Made by a program: the position numbers and the translations under genes. The notes beneath the pieces were generated by a model. That model made no database searches. It had not been told where the DNA came from and saw nothing but the letters and a program-made list of their open reading frames with translations. DNA of 64,000 nucleotides from the NCBI GenBank assembly GCA_035476575.1, contig DATILL010000100.1:24646-88645 (forward strand), written 5' to 3'. How positions within the stretch are numbered: position 1 is the first letter of the stretch; the number at the start of each line of letters is the position of its first letter. Positions 53,290 through 62,320 of this stretch are shown piece after piece. The DNA is from DATILL01 sp035476575. GTDB lineage: Bacteria; Actinomycetota; Actinomycetes; Mycobacteriales; JACQDL01.

Positions 53290-54440
53290 TCGGCCGTTGT
53301 GGTGGACGGTGTGGTGGTGAGATGAACACGGCAGCGCGTCGTTGTTCTGGTGGGTTCTGCTGTCGTTGGCTCAGTGGGTGTGGTGGTGGGTGTGGCACTG
53401 TTGGTGGGGACGGTCGGAGCTGGGGGAGGCGCATCCGTGGTCGCGGAGGATGAGGGTGCGGCGGGCGGCGTCGATGTGGTGTCGGGAGCTGCGGCCGGGG
53501 TCCAGGGGCAGGCTTTCGCCGCCCAGGACGGCGGGGGTGACGTGCGCGTCGGGCAGGCGATGCGGCGTGCCTGGCTGGCGGGCAGGATGTCGCCGCTGTC
53601 GAGCGTTTCGGTGCCGGTGCCGAGCTTGTCATGCGGCAGTTGTGGCGATGAGGGTGGGCGTTCGGCGCTGTTGTCGGGCAGGTCCCCTGTCCGTAGGGAC
53701 GGGTCGGTGAGCTTGACGGGCGTGTCGGCTGTCCGTTGGCTGTGGGTGCGGTCGTCGCGGGTGTCGTTCTCTGGGTCTGCCGGGGTGGTGCGGCGGGTGG
53801 GTCGAGGGTGACGTGTGGGGTGGCGGTGCTTCGGTGTCGAGGAGCCGGTGGCCCGGCTCGGCCTGGGCCTGGCGGGGGTGATGCGCGGGTCGCGCCGGGT
53901 GTGGGCCTGGGCGGCTTGGTGTTCGGCCTGGCGGTGGAGGAGTTCCTCGGCGTGGTCGGGGTCGACGATGTCCAGGACATGGCGGCCAGGCATGCGGGCC
54001 GCGTCCGGGTCGGCGGTGGCGGCGTGTTCGGCCAGCGCCTGTTCCGCTAACACCGGGGTCTGGGCCGGGGTCTCGGCGGGCAGCACCCGGACAGCGCCGG
54101 CGACGGTGTGGGCGTCCTCCCGGTTGGGCCGCCCGTGGGCCAGCGCCGCCGCGGTGACGGGCAGCTCCCGGCCCAGCGCATGTGCCAGCCGCCCCGCCTC
54201 ACCCGGCCCAAGGCGCAGGTGGTCCCGCAAGCCACGCCGTCGTGCTCGGCGCATCATGCGCCCTGGCCAGGCCCCCGCGCGTCGGCCACCTGGGCCAGAG
54301 GCAACCCAGCACGCCGGCCAGCCCGAACAACGGCGTGTCGACACGAGAGCCGACGGCCGAGCGAACCTGCCCGACCGCGCGGGTGACGATGACCGACACA
54401 GGGCAAGGCTAAACGGGGCCACCGACAAACCGGAACGCGA
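53290..54440 (-). pseudogene. DUF222/HNH endonuclease-like pseudogene (13E12 family)
   Basis: Pieces of one gene appear in order across different frames on the minus strand: GLARAHDAPSTTAWL, then RDHLRLGPGEAGRLAHALGRELPVTAAALAHGRPNRE, then RHVLDIVDPDHAEELLHRQAEHQA, then DKLGTGTETLDSGDILPASQARRIAC. After a further frameshift comes DAHVTPAVLGGESLPLDPGRSSRH and LILRDHGCASPSSDRP, ending in a stop where the HNH histidines should be. The family is a multicopy actinobacterial element of uncertain function. At least three frameshifts and the missing nuclease core show it is dead. Confidence 0.8.
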
Positions 54441-54574
54441 GCCAACCCGTCCGAAAAGAACAAAGTGAGAAACTACGGTGAGCGAGGCGGCACGCACCCA
54501 CAGCAGTTCCCGGTGACCGCCCATCGACGAGGTCGATAAGGCGGCAGCAACACAGCCCGCACCATCCCCCAACA

Positions 54575-54681
54575 GGTCACCACACCGGCGCCACCCACAA
54601 CGACAGGTCACCACAACGCCAACAGGTCACCACACCGGCGCCCCGCACAACGACAGGTCACCACAACGCCGAGAGGTGACC
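54575..54681. repeat. GGTSACC array upstream of a secreted-protein gene
   Basis: Heptamers start at 54575, 54606, 54625, 54656 and 54675, spaced 31/19/31/19; the first unit is a half. Inner spacers are ACAACGCCAACA and ACAACGCCGAGA; the two 24-nt outer spacers are nearly the same (ACACCGGCGCC... and ...CACAACGACA). Most heptamers here are GGTCACC, unlike the mixed orientation elsewhere. Confidence 0.9.
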
Positions 54682-54847
54682 ACACGGCAAATCACCCGAA
54701 TGGGTGGCTCCCACCGATTCGGCCCGCACCGGTCGGGCGCTGCCGTAGCGTCAGCGCCCAGCACATGCTGGGGGGAAGCGGGGAGTTGGGTCGGTCTCGT
54801 CGCGCGCCTCCGTTCGGGTTGGGCACTCGGGAAAAGGATGGCGGCGG

Positions 54848-55456
54848 ATGAGCGCGGAAGGTTCTCGGCCGGGCCGTGGCTGGCATCGGCTCGGCGAGCT
54901 CGGGCCGGCCTGGTTATCGGGCATCGCGGCGGTCGTCACCGCGCTGACCAGCGCCGGATACGTGGTCGGAAGGGCCACCGCCCCGCCGAGCGCCACTCCA
55001 GTTGTGTCGTCGGCGCCGGCGACCACCACGCCCGCCACCCCCACAGCTCCCAGCCCGACGCCGACGGACACCTCCCCGCCCAGTGGCGCGAGCCCCGCGC
55101 CGGGCAATGGCACCCAGCTCGCCAGCTATGACGTCTCGCTCGCGGCCGGGTACGGCTTCGACACCAAGCTGACCAAGCCCGGTCAGGCCGACATTGTTAA
55201 CCACGGCGGCACTGACCTCTACTTCTCCGGCTTTTTCTACACCAAAGATCGAATAGTCATGCTCCCCACCAACACCACGCCCACGTACCCGGCCTGCCAG
55301 GCCAACACCATTTTCTCCTACCAGACGCCCACCGTCGTCCAGGGAATGACCTTCTGTCTGGTTGAGAACGGCGCCTTGGCCGGCGTCAAGGTGACCGACC
55401 TGGGGCCGGCACGCGCCAGCACAACGGTGCGCGTCACCATCTGGCAGAACTCCTGA
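54848..55456 (+). CDS. Membrane-anchored extracellular protein of unknown function
   Basis: A 202-residue protein. One N-terminal hydrophobic helix (GPAWLSGIAAVVTALTSAGYVVG), a Thr/Pro/Ser-rich stalk (about 48-95) and a C-terminal beta-type domain with one Cys pair (YPACQANTIF ... MTFCLVENG). No family recognised. The gene follows the repeat array and stands alone. Confidence 0.7.
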   Translation: MSAEGSRPGRGWHRLGELGPAWLSGIAAVVTALTSAGYVVGRATAPPSATPVVSSAPATTTPATPTAPSPTPTDTSPPSGASPAPGNGTQLASYDVSLAAGYGFDTKLTKPGQADIVNHGGTDLYFSGFFYTKDRIVMLPTNTTPTYPACQANTIFSYQTPTVVQGMTFCLVENGALAGVKVTDLGPARASTTVRVTIWQNS

Positions 55457-55534
55457 CCTTCCCCGCCCACATGTCGCGACGATCCAGCCGGACACGCCGG
55501 CGTGTTTCACTGATCTTCGCGACAAGCGGCGAAG

Positions 55535-55942
55535 CTAGTCGTCCGCGGCGGGCCCGGCCGGCGCGGCAGGCCCAGCGATGGTGACGGCGGTGTCGCCACT
55601 GGCCTCGATCGAGCCAAGCTCGTCCAGGTTCAGCACCCGGATGTGGGCGGAGGTGCGGCCCTGTAAGGCGGCCCGCAGGCACCGGTGCAGGCCGTCCTCC
55701 AGGTAGAGTTCGCCCTTCCACTGGACGGCGTGCGGGAACAGGTCGCCGTAGAACGTCGAGTCCTCGGCCAGCAACCGATCCAGGCCGAGTTCGCGCTTGG
55801 TGGTGATGAGAGTGTCGAGGCGCACGGGCCGGGGCGGGATCCCAGCCCAGTCGCGCTGGGAAAGGGCGTGGTCCGGATACGGCCGGCCCTCCCGAACCTC
55901 CTTGAAGATCACGTCGCTCCTTGTGTTGCCCGCCCCCCGCAT
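55535..55942 (-). CDS. Conserved actinobacterial protein of unknown function
   Basis: A 135-residue protein (DVIFKEVREGRPYPDHALSQRDWAGIPPRPVRLDTLITTKRELGLDRLLAEDSTFYGDLFPHAVQWKGELYLEDGLHRCLRAALQGR). The LEDGLHR box recalls ParB-like nuclease folds, but I cannot confirm it. It is a familiar divergent neighbour of hrcA in actinobacteria. Start at 55942 is uncertain; the C-terminal tail is Ala/Pro-rich. Confidence 0.75.
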   Translation of the reverse strand: MRGAGNTRSDVIFKEVREGRPYPDHALSQRDWAGIPPRPVRLDTLITTKRELGLDRLLAEDSTFYGDLFPHAVQWKGELYLEDGLHRCLRAALQGRTSAHIRVLNLDELGSIEASGDTAVTIAGPAAPAGPAADD

Positions 55943-56006
55943 CCCGTCAGCGTACCGGGGCAGGCCAGCTTGTGGCCGAGACCGACACCCCCCTTCCGAC
56001 GTACAC

Positions 56007-56033
56007 TTGGCACTCAGAAATCGAGAGTGCCAG
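56007..56033 (+). promoter_or_regulatory. CIRCE operator of hrcA
   Basis: TTGGCACTC-N9-GAGTGCCAG matches the CIRCE consensus TTAGCACTC-N9-GAGTGCTAA with two changes at the symmetric outer positions. It ends 13 bp before the hrcA ATG, overlapping the ribosome site AGGAGG (56032-56037). HrcA binding here would give autoregulation of the hrcA-dnaJ operon by heat shock. Confidence 0.9.
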
Positions 56034-56046
56034 GAGGTGGCCCCGG

Positions 56047-57066
56047 ATGACCCTCGAAGATCGCAAGCTCGAGGTGTTGCGGGCCATTGTCGAGGACTTC
56101 GTGTCCACCCGGGAGCCGGTCGGCAGCAAGTCGCTGGTCGAGCGGCACAACCTCGGCGTCTCCCCGGCGACCGTGCGCAACGACATGGCCGCGCTGGAGG
56201 AGGAGGGATACATCACCCAGCCGCACACCAGCGCCGGCCGGATCCCGACCGACAAGGGCTATCGGCTGTTCGTCGACCGGCTCAGCCAGCTCAAGCCGCT
56301 CACGCCGGCCGAGAAGCGGGCCATCCAGACCTTCCTGGAGGGTGCGGTCGACCTCGACGACGTGCTGTACCGCACCGTCCGGCTGCTGGCCCAGCTCACC
56401 CGGCAGGTCGCGGTGGTGCAGTACCCGTCGCTGTCCCGCAGCGTGGTACGGCACCTGGAGGTGGTCCACCTGGCCGCCGGAAGGTTAATGGTGGTGCTGA
56501 TCACCGACACCGGCCGGGTGGAGCAACGGATCGTCGAGCTGCCGGTCGGGGTCAGCGACGAGGACGTGCTGGGCCTGCGGCACACGCTCAACGCCAAGCT
56601 CAAGGGCCGGTCCCTGGCCGAGACTCCGGACATCGTCGCAGGCCTGCCGGACGCGGTGGTGCCCTCGCTCCGGCCGGTCATGACCGTGCTCGTCGGCGTG
56701 CTGCTGGAGACCCTGGTCGAGCGGCAGGAGGCTCGGGTTATGCTCGGCGGCACGGCCAACCTCACCCGCAGCGCGCTGGACTTCCCCAGCATCCGCCCGG
56801 TGCTGGAGGCGTTGGAGGAGCAGGTCGTGCTGCTGCGGCTGCTGGAGGAGTCGGACAACCCCAGCCGGGTGCATGTCAGCATCGGTGAGGAGAATGAGTT
56901 CGAGGGGTTGCGGACGGCGTCGGTGATCTCCGTCGCCTACGGGCTGGAGGACCGCACCCTCGGTGGGCTCGGCGTCCTTGGCCCGACCCGGATGGACTAC
57001 GGCAGCACGATGAGCACGGTGAGCGCGGTCGCCCGGTATGTTGGCCGGCTGCTCGCGCTGGGCTAG
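56047..57066 (+). CDS. hrcA: Heat-inducible transcription repressor HrcA
   Basis: A 339-residue repressor: N-terminal winged helix (KLEVLRAIVEDFVSTREPVGSKSLVERHNLGVSPATVRNDMAALEEEGYITQPHTSAGRIPTDKGYRLFVD) and the GAF-like dimerisation body ending in TRMDYGSTMSTVSAVARYVGRLL. It represses heat-shock genes via CIRCE. Its own operator lies directly upstream. Confidence 0.95.
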   Translation: MTLEDRKLEVLRAIVEDFVSTREPVGSKSLVERHNLGVSPATVRNDMAALEEEGYITQPHTSAGRIPTDKGYRLFVDRLSQLKPLTPAEKRAIQTFLEGAVDLDDVLYRTVRLLAQLTRQVAVVQYPSLSRSVVRHLEVVHLAAGRLMVVLITDTGRVEQRIVELPVGVSDEDVLGLRHTLNAKLKGRSLAETPDIVAGLPDAVVPSLRPVMTVLVGVLLETLVERQEARVMLGGTANLTRSALDFPSIRPVLEALEEQVVLLRLLEESDNPSRVHVSIGEENEFEGLRTASVISVAYGLEDRTLGGLGVLGPTRMDYGSTMSTVSAVARYVGRLLALG

Positions 57067-57111
57067 GCAGCGCAGGACCCACGCTAGGCGGACCAACAGG
57101 CTAGGGGATAC

Positions 57112-58251
57112 GTGGCGAACGACTACTACGCCGTTCTCGGCGTCCGGCAGGACGCGACCGGTGAAGAGATCAAGCGGGCCTACCGTCGGCTGGCCCGCGA
57201 GCTGCATCCGGACCGCAATCCCGACCCGGAGGCGCAGGAGCGGTTCAAGGAGATCACCCACGCCTACGAGGTGCTGTCCGACCCGGAGAAGCGCAGGATC
57301 GTCGACCTGGGCGGTGACCCGTTCGGCGGCGCGCCGGCCGGTGCCGGCGGCCCGTTCGCCGGGTTCGGCGGCCTCGGCGACATCATGGACGCCTTCTTCG
57401 GGGGTGCCGGCGGTGGCGGGGCGACCGGGCGGGGGGCGCGGTCTCGGGTCCGGGCCGGGTCCGACGCGCTGCTGCGGGTCGAGCTCGAGCTAGCCGAGAT
57501 GGCGTTCGGCGTGACGAAGGACTTCACCGTCGACACCGCGGTGGTGTGCCAGGTCTGCCACGGCGCGGGCACCGCGGCCGGCACCCACACCGACCGGTGC
57601 GACACCTGCGCCGGGCGCGGTGAGGTGCAGAGCGTGCAGCGCACGTTCCTCGGCCAGGTCGTCACCGCCCGGATCTGCCCGACCTGCAACGGCGTCGGCC
57701 AGACCATCCCGCACCCGTGCGCGGAGTGCGGCGGCGACGGGCGGGTGCGCACCCGCCGCACCATCAGCGTGAAGATCCCGGCCGGGGTCGAGGCTGGCAT
57801 GCGGATCCGGCTGTCCGGGCAGGGTGAGGTCGGCTCGGGCGGCGGCCCGGCCGGCGACCTGTACGTCGAGGTGCACGAGCAGGAGCACGACATCTTCACC
57901 CGGGAAGGCGACGACCTGCACTGCCGGGTCAGCCTGCCGATGACCGCCGCAGCGCTCGGCACCTCCCTGGTGGTGACCACGCTGGACAGTGACGAGACCC
58001 TGGAGATCCGGGCCGGTACCCAGCCCGGCACCGAGCTGCGGCTGCGCGGCCGCGGCGTGCCACACCTGCGCGGGGTCGGCCGCGGCGACCTGATCGTCCA
58101 CCTGGACGTGCGTACGCCGACCCGGCTGGACCCGGACCAGGAGCGGTTGCTGAAGGAGTTCGCCGCGCTGCGTGGGGAGGACCTGCCGCACACCACCCGG
58201 CCGGGCGGCGGGTTGTTCTCCCGGGTGCGGGACGCGTTCAACGGTCGTTGA
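57112..58251 (+). CDS. dnaJ: Chaperone protein DnaJ (DnaJ2 type)
   Basis: A 379-residue type I DnaJ. J domain with HPD (ARELHPDRNPD), Gly/Phe region (DPFGGAPAGAGGPFAGFGG), four zinc repeats (CQVCHGAG, CDTCAGRG, CPTCNGVG, CAECGGDG) and the C-terminal substrate domain. GTG 45 bp after hrcA. This is the second DnaJ of actinobacteria, linked to hrcA rather than to dnaK-grpE. Confidence 0.95.
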   Translation: MANDYYAVLGVRQDATGEEIKRAYRRLARELHPDRNPDPEAQERFKEITHAYEVLSDPEKRRIVDLGGDPFGGAPAGAGGPFAGFGGLGDIMDAFFGGAGGGGATGRGARSRVRAGSDALLRVELELAEMAFGVTKDFTVDTAVVCQVCHGAGTAAGTHTDRCDTCAGRGEVQSVQRTFLGQVVTARICPTCNGVGQTIPHPCAECGGDGRVRTRRTISVKIPAGVEAGMRIRLSGQGEVGSGGGPAGDLYVEVHEQEHDIFTREGDDLHCRVSLPMTAAALGTSLVVTTLDSDETLEIRAGTQPGTELRLRGRGVPHLRGVGRGDLIVHLDVRTPTRLDPDQERLLKEFAALRGEDLPHTTRPGGGLFSRVRDAFNGR

Positions 58252-58266
58252 CGCGGCGGCACAGCC

Positions 58267-59013
58267 ATGACGCCACCCGTCTTCCTCGTCGCGACGCTGC
58301 CCAGCTCCGACCAGTACGTGCTGGACGGGCCGGAGGGGCACCATGCGGCCACCGTCCGCCGGCTGCGGCCGGGCGAGCCGGTGCGGCTGTCCGACGGGTA
58401 CGGCGGCCTGGCCGAGTGCACCGTGGCCGGCGCGGAGCACGACAGGCTCACCCTCGCGGTGGTACGGCGGACGGTGCTGGAGCCGCCGCGGCCGCGGCTC
58501 GTGGTGGTGCAGGCGCTGGCCAAGGGGGATCGGGGCGAGCTCGCCGTGGAGCTGTTGACCGAGCTCGGGGCGGACGAGATCGTGCCGTGGGAGGCCGCCC
58601 GCGCCGTCGTCCAGTGGCGGGGCGAGCGGGGCGGGCGGGCGCTGGCCCGCTGGCGGTCGACCGCCCGGGAGGCGGCCAAGCAGAGCCGGCGGGCGTTCCT
58701 GCCCCACGTGGCCGAGCTGCACTCGACCGCCGCGGTGGGCGCGCTGGTCGGGCGGGTGGTCGCCGAGGGTGGGGCCGCGGTGGTGCTGTCCGGGGAGGCG
58801 GGCACGCCGCTGGCCGCCGTACCCCTGCCGGCCGGCGAGGGGGAGCTGGTGCTGGTGGTCGGGCCCGAGGGCGGGCTGACCGAGGGTGAGCTCGCCGCCT
58901 TCTGCGCGGCGGGGGCGCGGGCCGCCCGGCTCGGCCCCACCGTGCTGCGCACGTCAACCGCGGGTGCCGCTGCCCTGGCTGCCCTGGCTGCCCGCACCGG
59001 CCGCTGGACCTGA
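58267..59013 (+). CDS. rsmE: 16S rRNA (uracil1498-N3)-methyltransferase
   Basis: A 248-residue SPOUT methyltransferase: N-terminal PUA-like part (VLDGPEGHHAATVRRLRPGEPVRLSDG), then RLVVVQALAKGDRGELAVELLTELG and the knotted SAM site LVVGPEGGLTEGELAAF with LRTSTAG at the end. It methylates U1498 of 16S rRNA. Third gene of the hrcA-dnaJ-rsmE operon. Confidence 0.93.
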   Translation: MTPPVFLVATLPSSDQYVLDGPEGHHAATVRRLRPGEPVRLSDGYGGLAECTVAGAEHDRLTLAVVRRTVLEPPRPRLVVVQALAKGDRGELAVELLTELGADEIVPWEAARAVVQWRGERGGRALARWRSTAREAAKQSRRAFLPHVAELHSTAAVGALVGRVVAEGGAAVVLSGEAGTPLAAVPLPAGEGELVLVVGPEGGLTEGELAAFCAAGARAARLGPTVLRTSTAGAAALAALAARTGRWT

Positions 59014-59015
59014 CT

Positions 59016-59083
59016 CCCGACGATCATCGAGTTGTGGTCGCGATTGGAGATCGACTGACGGCAACAACTCGATGATCGTCGGG
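59016..59083. terminator. Long perfect inverted repeat between convergent genes
   Basis: CCCGACGATCATCGAGTTGT (59016-59035) and its exact complement ACAACTCGATGATCGTCGGG (59064-59083) form a 20-bp stem with a 28-nt loop. It lies 2 bp after rsmE and 20 bp from the end of the convergent anti-sigma-like gene, so a bidirectional terminator is likely. The length is unusual for a plain terminator; it may be a repeat element. Confidence 0.75.
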
Positions 59084-59102
59084 GGGAGGGGGCAGGGCAG
59101 CG

Positions 59103-60116
59103 TCAGGCGAGGGGGACCGGAGTGGCGACGAACTCCAGCACGAACCCCGTGCTGTCCACTGTCCACGCCGCGATGGTGTCGGCGGCGGCGAGCTGGCCGG
59201 CGTCCACGCTCAGCGTCGTACCCCAGGAGAAGGTGTCCGCCCGGCTCGGGTCGCGCCGTGGCTCGGCCAGGTTGAAGCCGACGTGCTGGGCGGCCGTGGC
59301 GTCCCGGACCTCCACCTGAACGCTGACCGGTGCCGGCTCGCCCGGCCGCACCGACCGGCCGGTCACGCTGATCCGGTCGGCGGTCGCCCCGAGCGGCTCG
59401 GCCGGCGGCACCACGGTGAGCTGGTACCGGTCGCCGTCCAGCGACGGCCGGCTGGCCGCGGCCACGACGTACGGCGAGTCGACGGCCCTGCGCACCCGCA
59501 CCAGGTACACCTGCGACACCGCATGCCGCGTGCCGTCCGGCAGGTCCCGGTAGACGACGACGCCGATGCCCTTGGACAGCGGGCCGGCTGGCCGCGCCGA
59601 CAGCGGCACGTCGGCACCGACGTAGGACCGCACGAACGTCACCGCGGCCTGGGTCGGCTGGGCCAGCTCGGCGTGTACGCCGGCCCGTACGTCCCGGTCG
59701 GCCTTGGCGGTGCCCTCGCCCCGGCTGGCGTACGGCCACACCGTGCGCATGTCGTGGAGGTCGCCGCTGCCGGAGATGGTGGTCCGGGCCTCGGTGGGCA
59801 GCGGGGCAGTCCCGGTCGGGGCGGCGGACGCCGGGGTCGGGTGCGTGCCGCCGGAGCCCGCCTGGTGGGGAGAGGGGCCACCGGAGTCCTTCAGCACCGC
59901 CGGGACCAGCACGAACGCGGCCACCGCGGCGGCCGCGGCGGCGATCGTCAGGCCGGGCCGCGAGAAGGCCAGCTTACGCCGCCGGCCCTCGACCCGTTTC
60001 CGGATCCGGGCCAGCCCGTCGCCGGCCGGCACGTGCCGGCCGGCCTCGGCGACGAGCGACTCGCGGAGCAGCGCGGCCAGGTCGGCGTCGTCCGGGGGAC
60101 GGTCGTCTCGGCTCAT
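59103..60116 (-). CDS. Membrane-anchored anti-sigma-like protein
   Basis: A 337-residue protein with a cytoplasmic N-terminus (about 1-60), one transmembrane helix (AAAAAAVAAFVLVPAVL, about 65-83), a Pro/Ser-rich linker and a large extracellular part. Its ATG overlaps the stop of the ECF sigma gene, the usual sigma/anti-sigma arrangement. The extracellular region (TVWPYASRGEG ... FVRSYVGADVP ... NLAEPRRDPSRADTFSWGTTL) is of unknown fold. Regulatory role is inferred from the coupling. Confidence 0.75.
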   Translation of the reverse strand: MSRDDRPPDDADLAALLRESLVAEAGRHVPAGDGLARIRKRVEGRRRKLAFSRPGLTIAAAAAAVAAFVLVPAVLKDSGGPSPHQAGSGGTHPTPASAAPTGTAPLPTEARTTISGSGDLHDMRTVWPYASRGEGTAKADRDVRAGVHAELAQPTQAAVTFVRSYVGADVPLSARPAGPLSKGIGVVVYRDLPDGTRHAVSQVYLVRVRRAVDSPYVVAAASRPSLDGDRYQLTVVPPAEPLGATADRISVTGRSVRPGEPAPVSVQVEVRDATAAQHVGFNLAEPRRDPSRADTFSWGTTLSVDAGQLAAADTIAAWTVDSTGFVLEFVATPVPLA

Positions 60117-60694
60117 GACGTGTCCTTCGTGATCGCGGAGCGCAGGGCGGCCATGCCGCGGGAGGCGTGGCTCTTCACCGCCCCCGCGCTGATCCCCATG
60201 GCCGCGGCGATCTGGGCCTCGGACAGGTCGGCGTAGTAGCGCAGCACGAGGCACTCGCGCTGTCGCGGTGGCAGCGTGCGCAGCGCCCGGATCACCCGGT
60301 CCCGCTCGATCTTGACCAGCGCGCCGTGCTCCGCGGACGGGGCGTCCGGCATCGGCTTGGGCGGGTGCTTGGCGACCACCATCCGGTGCCGCAGCCGGGA
60401 GCGGGCGAGGTTGACCACGGTGGTGCGCAGGTAGCCTTCGGCGGCGGCTGGCTCCCGGATACGGCGCCATGCCCCGTGCATCTTGACGTACGCGTCCTGG
60501 ACGACCTCCTCGCTGGCACCGATGTCATCCAGCAGGAGCGCGGCGATGCGGACCAGCTTGGGGTAGTGGGCGGCGTACAACGCCGTGAGCGCCTCGTCCG
60601 CGTTCAGGGCGTCGTCTCGCGTCACGGTACCGATGGCCGGCCCCACGGTCTCATACAGCGCAAGTGTGCCCGTCACGACCGACAAGACGTGCAC
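60113..60694 (-). CDS. ECF (SigE-type) RNA polymerase sigma factor
   Basis: A 193-residue group IV sigma factor: region 2 (LYAAHYPKLVRIAALLLDDIGASEEVVQDAYVKMHGAW, RIREPAAAEGYLRTTVVNLARSRLRHR) and region 4 (IRALRTLPPRQRECLVLRYYADLSEAQIAAAMGISAGAVKSHASRGMAAL). Several GTG starts are possible near the N-terminus; the longest is given. It is divergent from the HIT gene with 114 bp between. Confidence 0.9.
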   Translation of the reverse strand: MHVLSVVTGTLALYETVGPAIGTVTRDDALNADEALTALYAAHYPKLVRIAALLLDDIGASEEVVQDAYVKMHGAWRRIREPAAAEGYLRTTVVNLARSRLRHRMVVAKHPPKPMPDAPSAEHGALVKIERDRVIRALRTLPPRQRECLVLRYYADLSEAQIAAAMGISAGAVKSHASRGMAALRSAITKDTS

Positions 60695-60808
60695 TGGGCG
60701 GTCCCGGTTTACCCGATGGCGGCAGGATGGCGGCCCGGCGGCGCGAGACGGCGCCGGGTATGGTCGTGGCGCCTCGGGACGACGCCGGTTCGGCTAGCCT
60801 CTGGACTC

Positions 60809-61162
60809 ATGGCCGACTGCCTGTTCTGCCGGATCGTCGCCGGGGAGATCCCGGCGAACCTCGTACACGAGGGAAAACGCACCATTGCCTTCCGGGACAT
60901 CGGCCCGCAGGCGCCGACACATGTGCTGGTGGTGCCGCGCGAGCACGTGGAGAACGCCGCCGCCCTGGCCGCCGCCGACCCGAGCCTGCTGGCCGAGATG
61001 GTCACCGCGGGTGCCCTCGTCGCCGCGGCCGAGGACATCGCGGAGTCCGGGTACCGGCTGGTCTTCAACACCGGGCCGGACTCCGGGCAGTCCGTGTACC
61101 ACGTCCACCTGCACCTGCTCGGCGGCGAGCAGCTCGGGCATTTTGGAGCGCTCGGCGCCTGA
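60809..61162 (+). CDS. HIT-family nucleotide-binding protein
   Basis: A 117-residue HINT-like protein: CLFCRIVAGEIPANLVHE, PTHVLVVPREHVENAAAL and the His triad QSVYHVHLHLLGG. It hydrolyses nucleoside phosphoramidates or related adducts. Fits the conserved rsmE-HIT-phoH order. Confidence 0.92.
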   Translation: MADCLFCRIVAGEIPANLVHEGKRTIAFRDIGPQAPTHVLVVPREHVENAAALAAADPSLLAEMVTAGALVAAAEDIAESGYRLVFNTGPDSGQSVYHVHLHLLGGEQLGHFGALGA

Positions 61163-61225
61163 GCACGCGGGTAAGCTCGACGGGTACCCCATCGCCGCAT
61201 CCAGGAAGCAGGCGCCACTCAGCCC

Positions 61226-62299
61226 GTGCCCAAGACCACCTCCGGTGCCGCCGACCCGGCGGTTCCCAGCGTTCAGCCCAAGAGCGTCCAGACGAAGATC
61301 GTCGTCCCTGACCCGCAGGCGATGCTCGCCCTGCTGGGATCCGGAGACCGCCTGCTCCGGCAGGTCGAGGTCGAGCTGGCCAGCGACGTGCACGTGCGCG
61401 GCAACGAGATCACCATCACCGGCTCGCCGGCCGACAACGCCTTCGCCGTCCGGGTCTTCGAGGAGCTGCTGGCCATGATCGAGGCCGGTCACGCGCTCTC
61501 CCCGGAGGAGACCGAGCGGATCGTCGGGATGCTGCGCAGCGGCTCGGCGGAGCGTCCGGCCGAGGTGCTCACCCTCAACATCATCTCCCGTCGGGGCCGC
61601 ACCATCCGGCCGAAGACCATCAACCAGAAGCGGTACGTCGACGCGATCGACCAGCACACCATCGTCTTCGGCATCGGCCCGGCCGGCACCGGCAAGACCT
61701 ACCTGGCGATGGCCAAGGCGGTGCAGGCGCTGCAGGCCAAGAGGGTCAACCGGATCATCCTGACCCGGCCTGCGGTCGAGGCCGGCGAGCGGCTCGGCTA
61801 CCTGCCCGGCACGCTGTACGAGAAGATCGACCCATACCTGCGGCCGCTGTACGACGCGTTGCACGACATGGTCGACCCGGAGTCGATCCCGCGGCTCACC
61901 CAGTCCGGCACGATCGAGGTCGCCCCGCTTGCCTACATGCGCGGCCGGACCCTGAACGACGCCTTCATCGTGCTGGACGAGGCGCAGAACACCACGCCGG
62001 AGCAGATGAAGATGTTCCTCACCCGGCTCGGCTTCGGCGCCAAGATCGTGGTGACCGGCGACATCACCCAGGTCGACCTGCCGCACGGCCAGCGGTCCGG
62101 GCTGATCGTCGTCAAGGACATCCTGGACGGCGTCGAGGACGTCCATTTCAGCCTGCTGACCAGCCAGGACGTCGTCCGGCACAAGCTGGTCGGCGAGATC
62201 GTCGACGCCTACGCCCGCTGGGACGCCACCCGGGCGCCGGGCCCAGGCACAGCGCCGGCACGGCCGGAGCGCCGGGCGGGCCGGCGTTCACATCGCTAA
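61226..62299 (+). CDS. phoH: PhoH-like ATPase
   Basis: A 357-residue protein with Walker A GIGPAGTGKTYLAMAKAVQAL and Walker B AFIVLDEAQNTTPEQMKMFLTRLG, and LTRPAVEAGERLGYLPGTLYEKIDPYLRPLYDAL between them. The N-terminal part carries a KH-like fold. PhoH/PhoL is linked to ribosome maturation and RNA metabolism with YbeY. GTG start. Confidence 0.93.
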   Translation: MPKTTSGAADPAVPSVQPKSVQTKIVVPDPQAMLALLGSGDRLLRQVEVELASDVHVRGNEITITGSPADNAFAVRVFEELLAMIEAGHALSPEETERIVGMLRSGSAERPAEVLTLNIISRRGRTIRPKTINQKRYVDAIDQHTIVFGIGPAGTGKTYLAMAKAVQALQAKRVNRIILTRPAVEAGERLGYLPGTLYEKIDPYLRPLYDALHDMVDPESIPRLTQSGTIEVAPLAYMRGRTLNDAFIVLDEAQNTTPEQMKMFLTRLGFGAKIVVTGDITQVDLPHGQRSGLIVVKDILDGVEDVHFSLLTSQDVVRHKLVGEIVDAYARWDATRAPGPGTAPARPERRAGRRSHR

Positions 62300-62320
62300 G
62301 GCGTTAGGCACACTGGTCCA

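Noticed and set aside
53183..54470. Several long frames on both strands in the 53-54 kb region as real genes
   Set aside because: They are low-complexity shadows; the only coherent protein signal is a DUF222/HNH gene broken over several frames on the minus strand.
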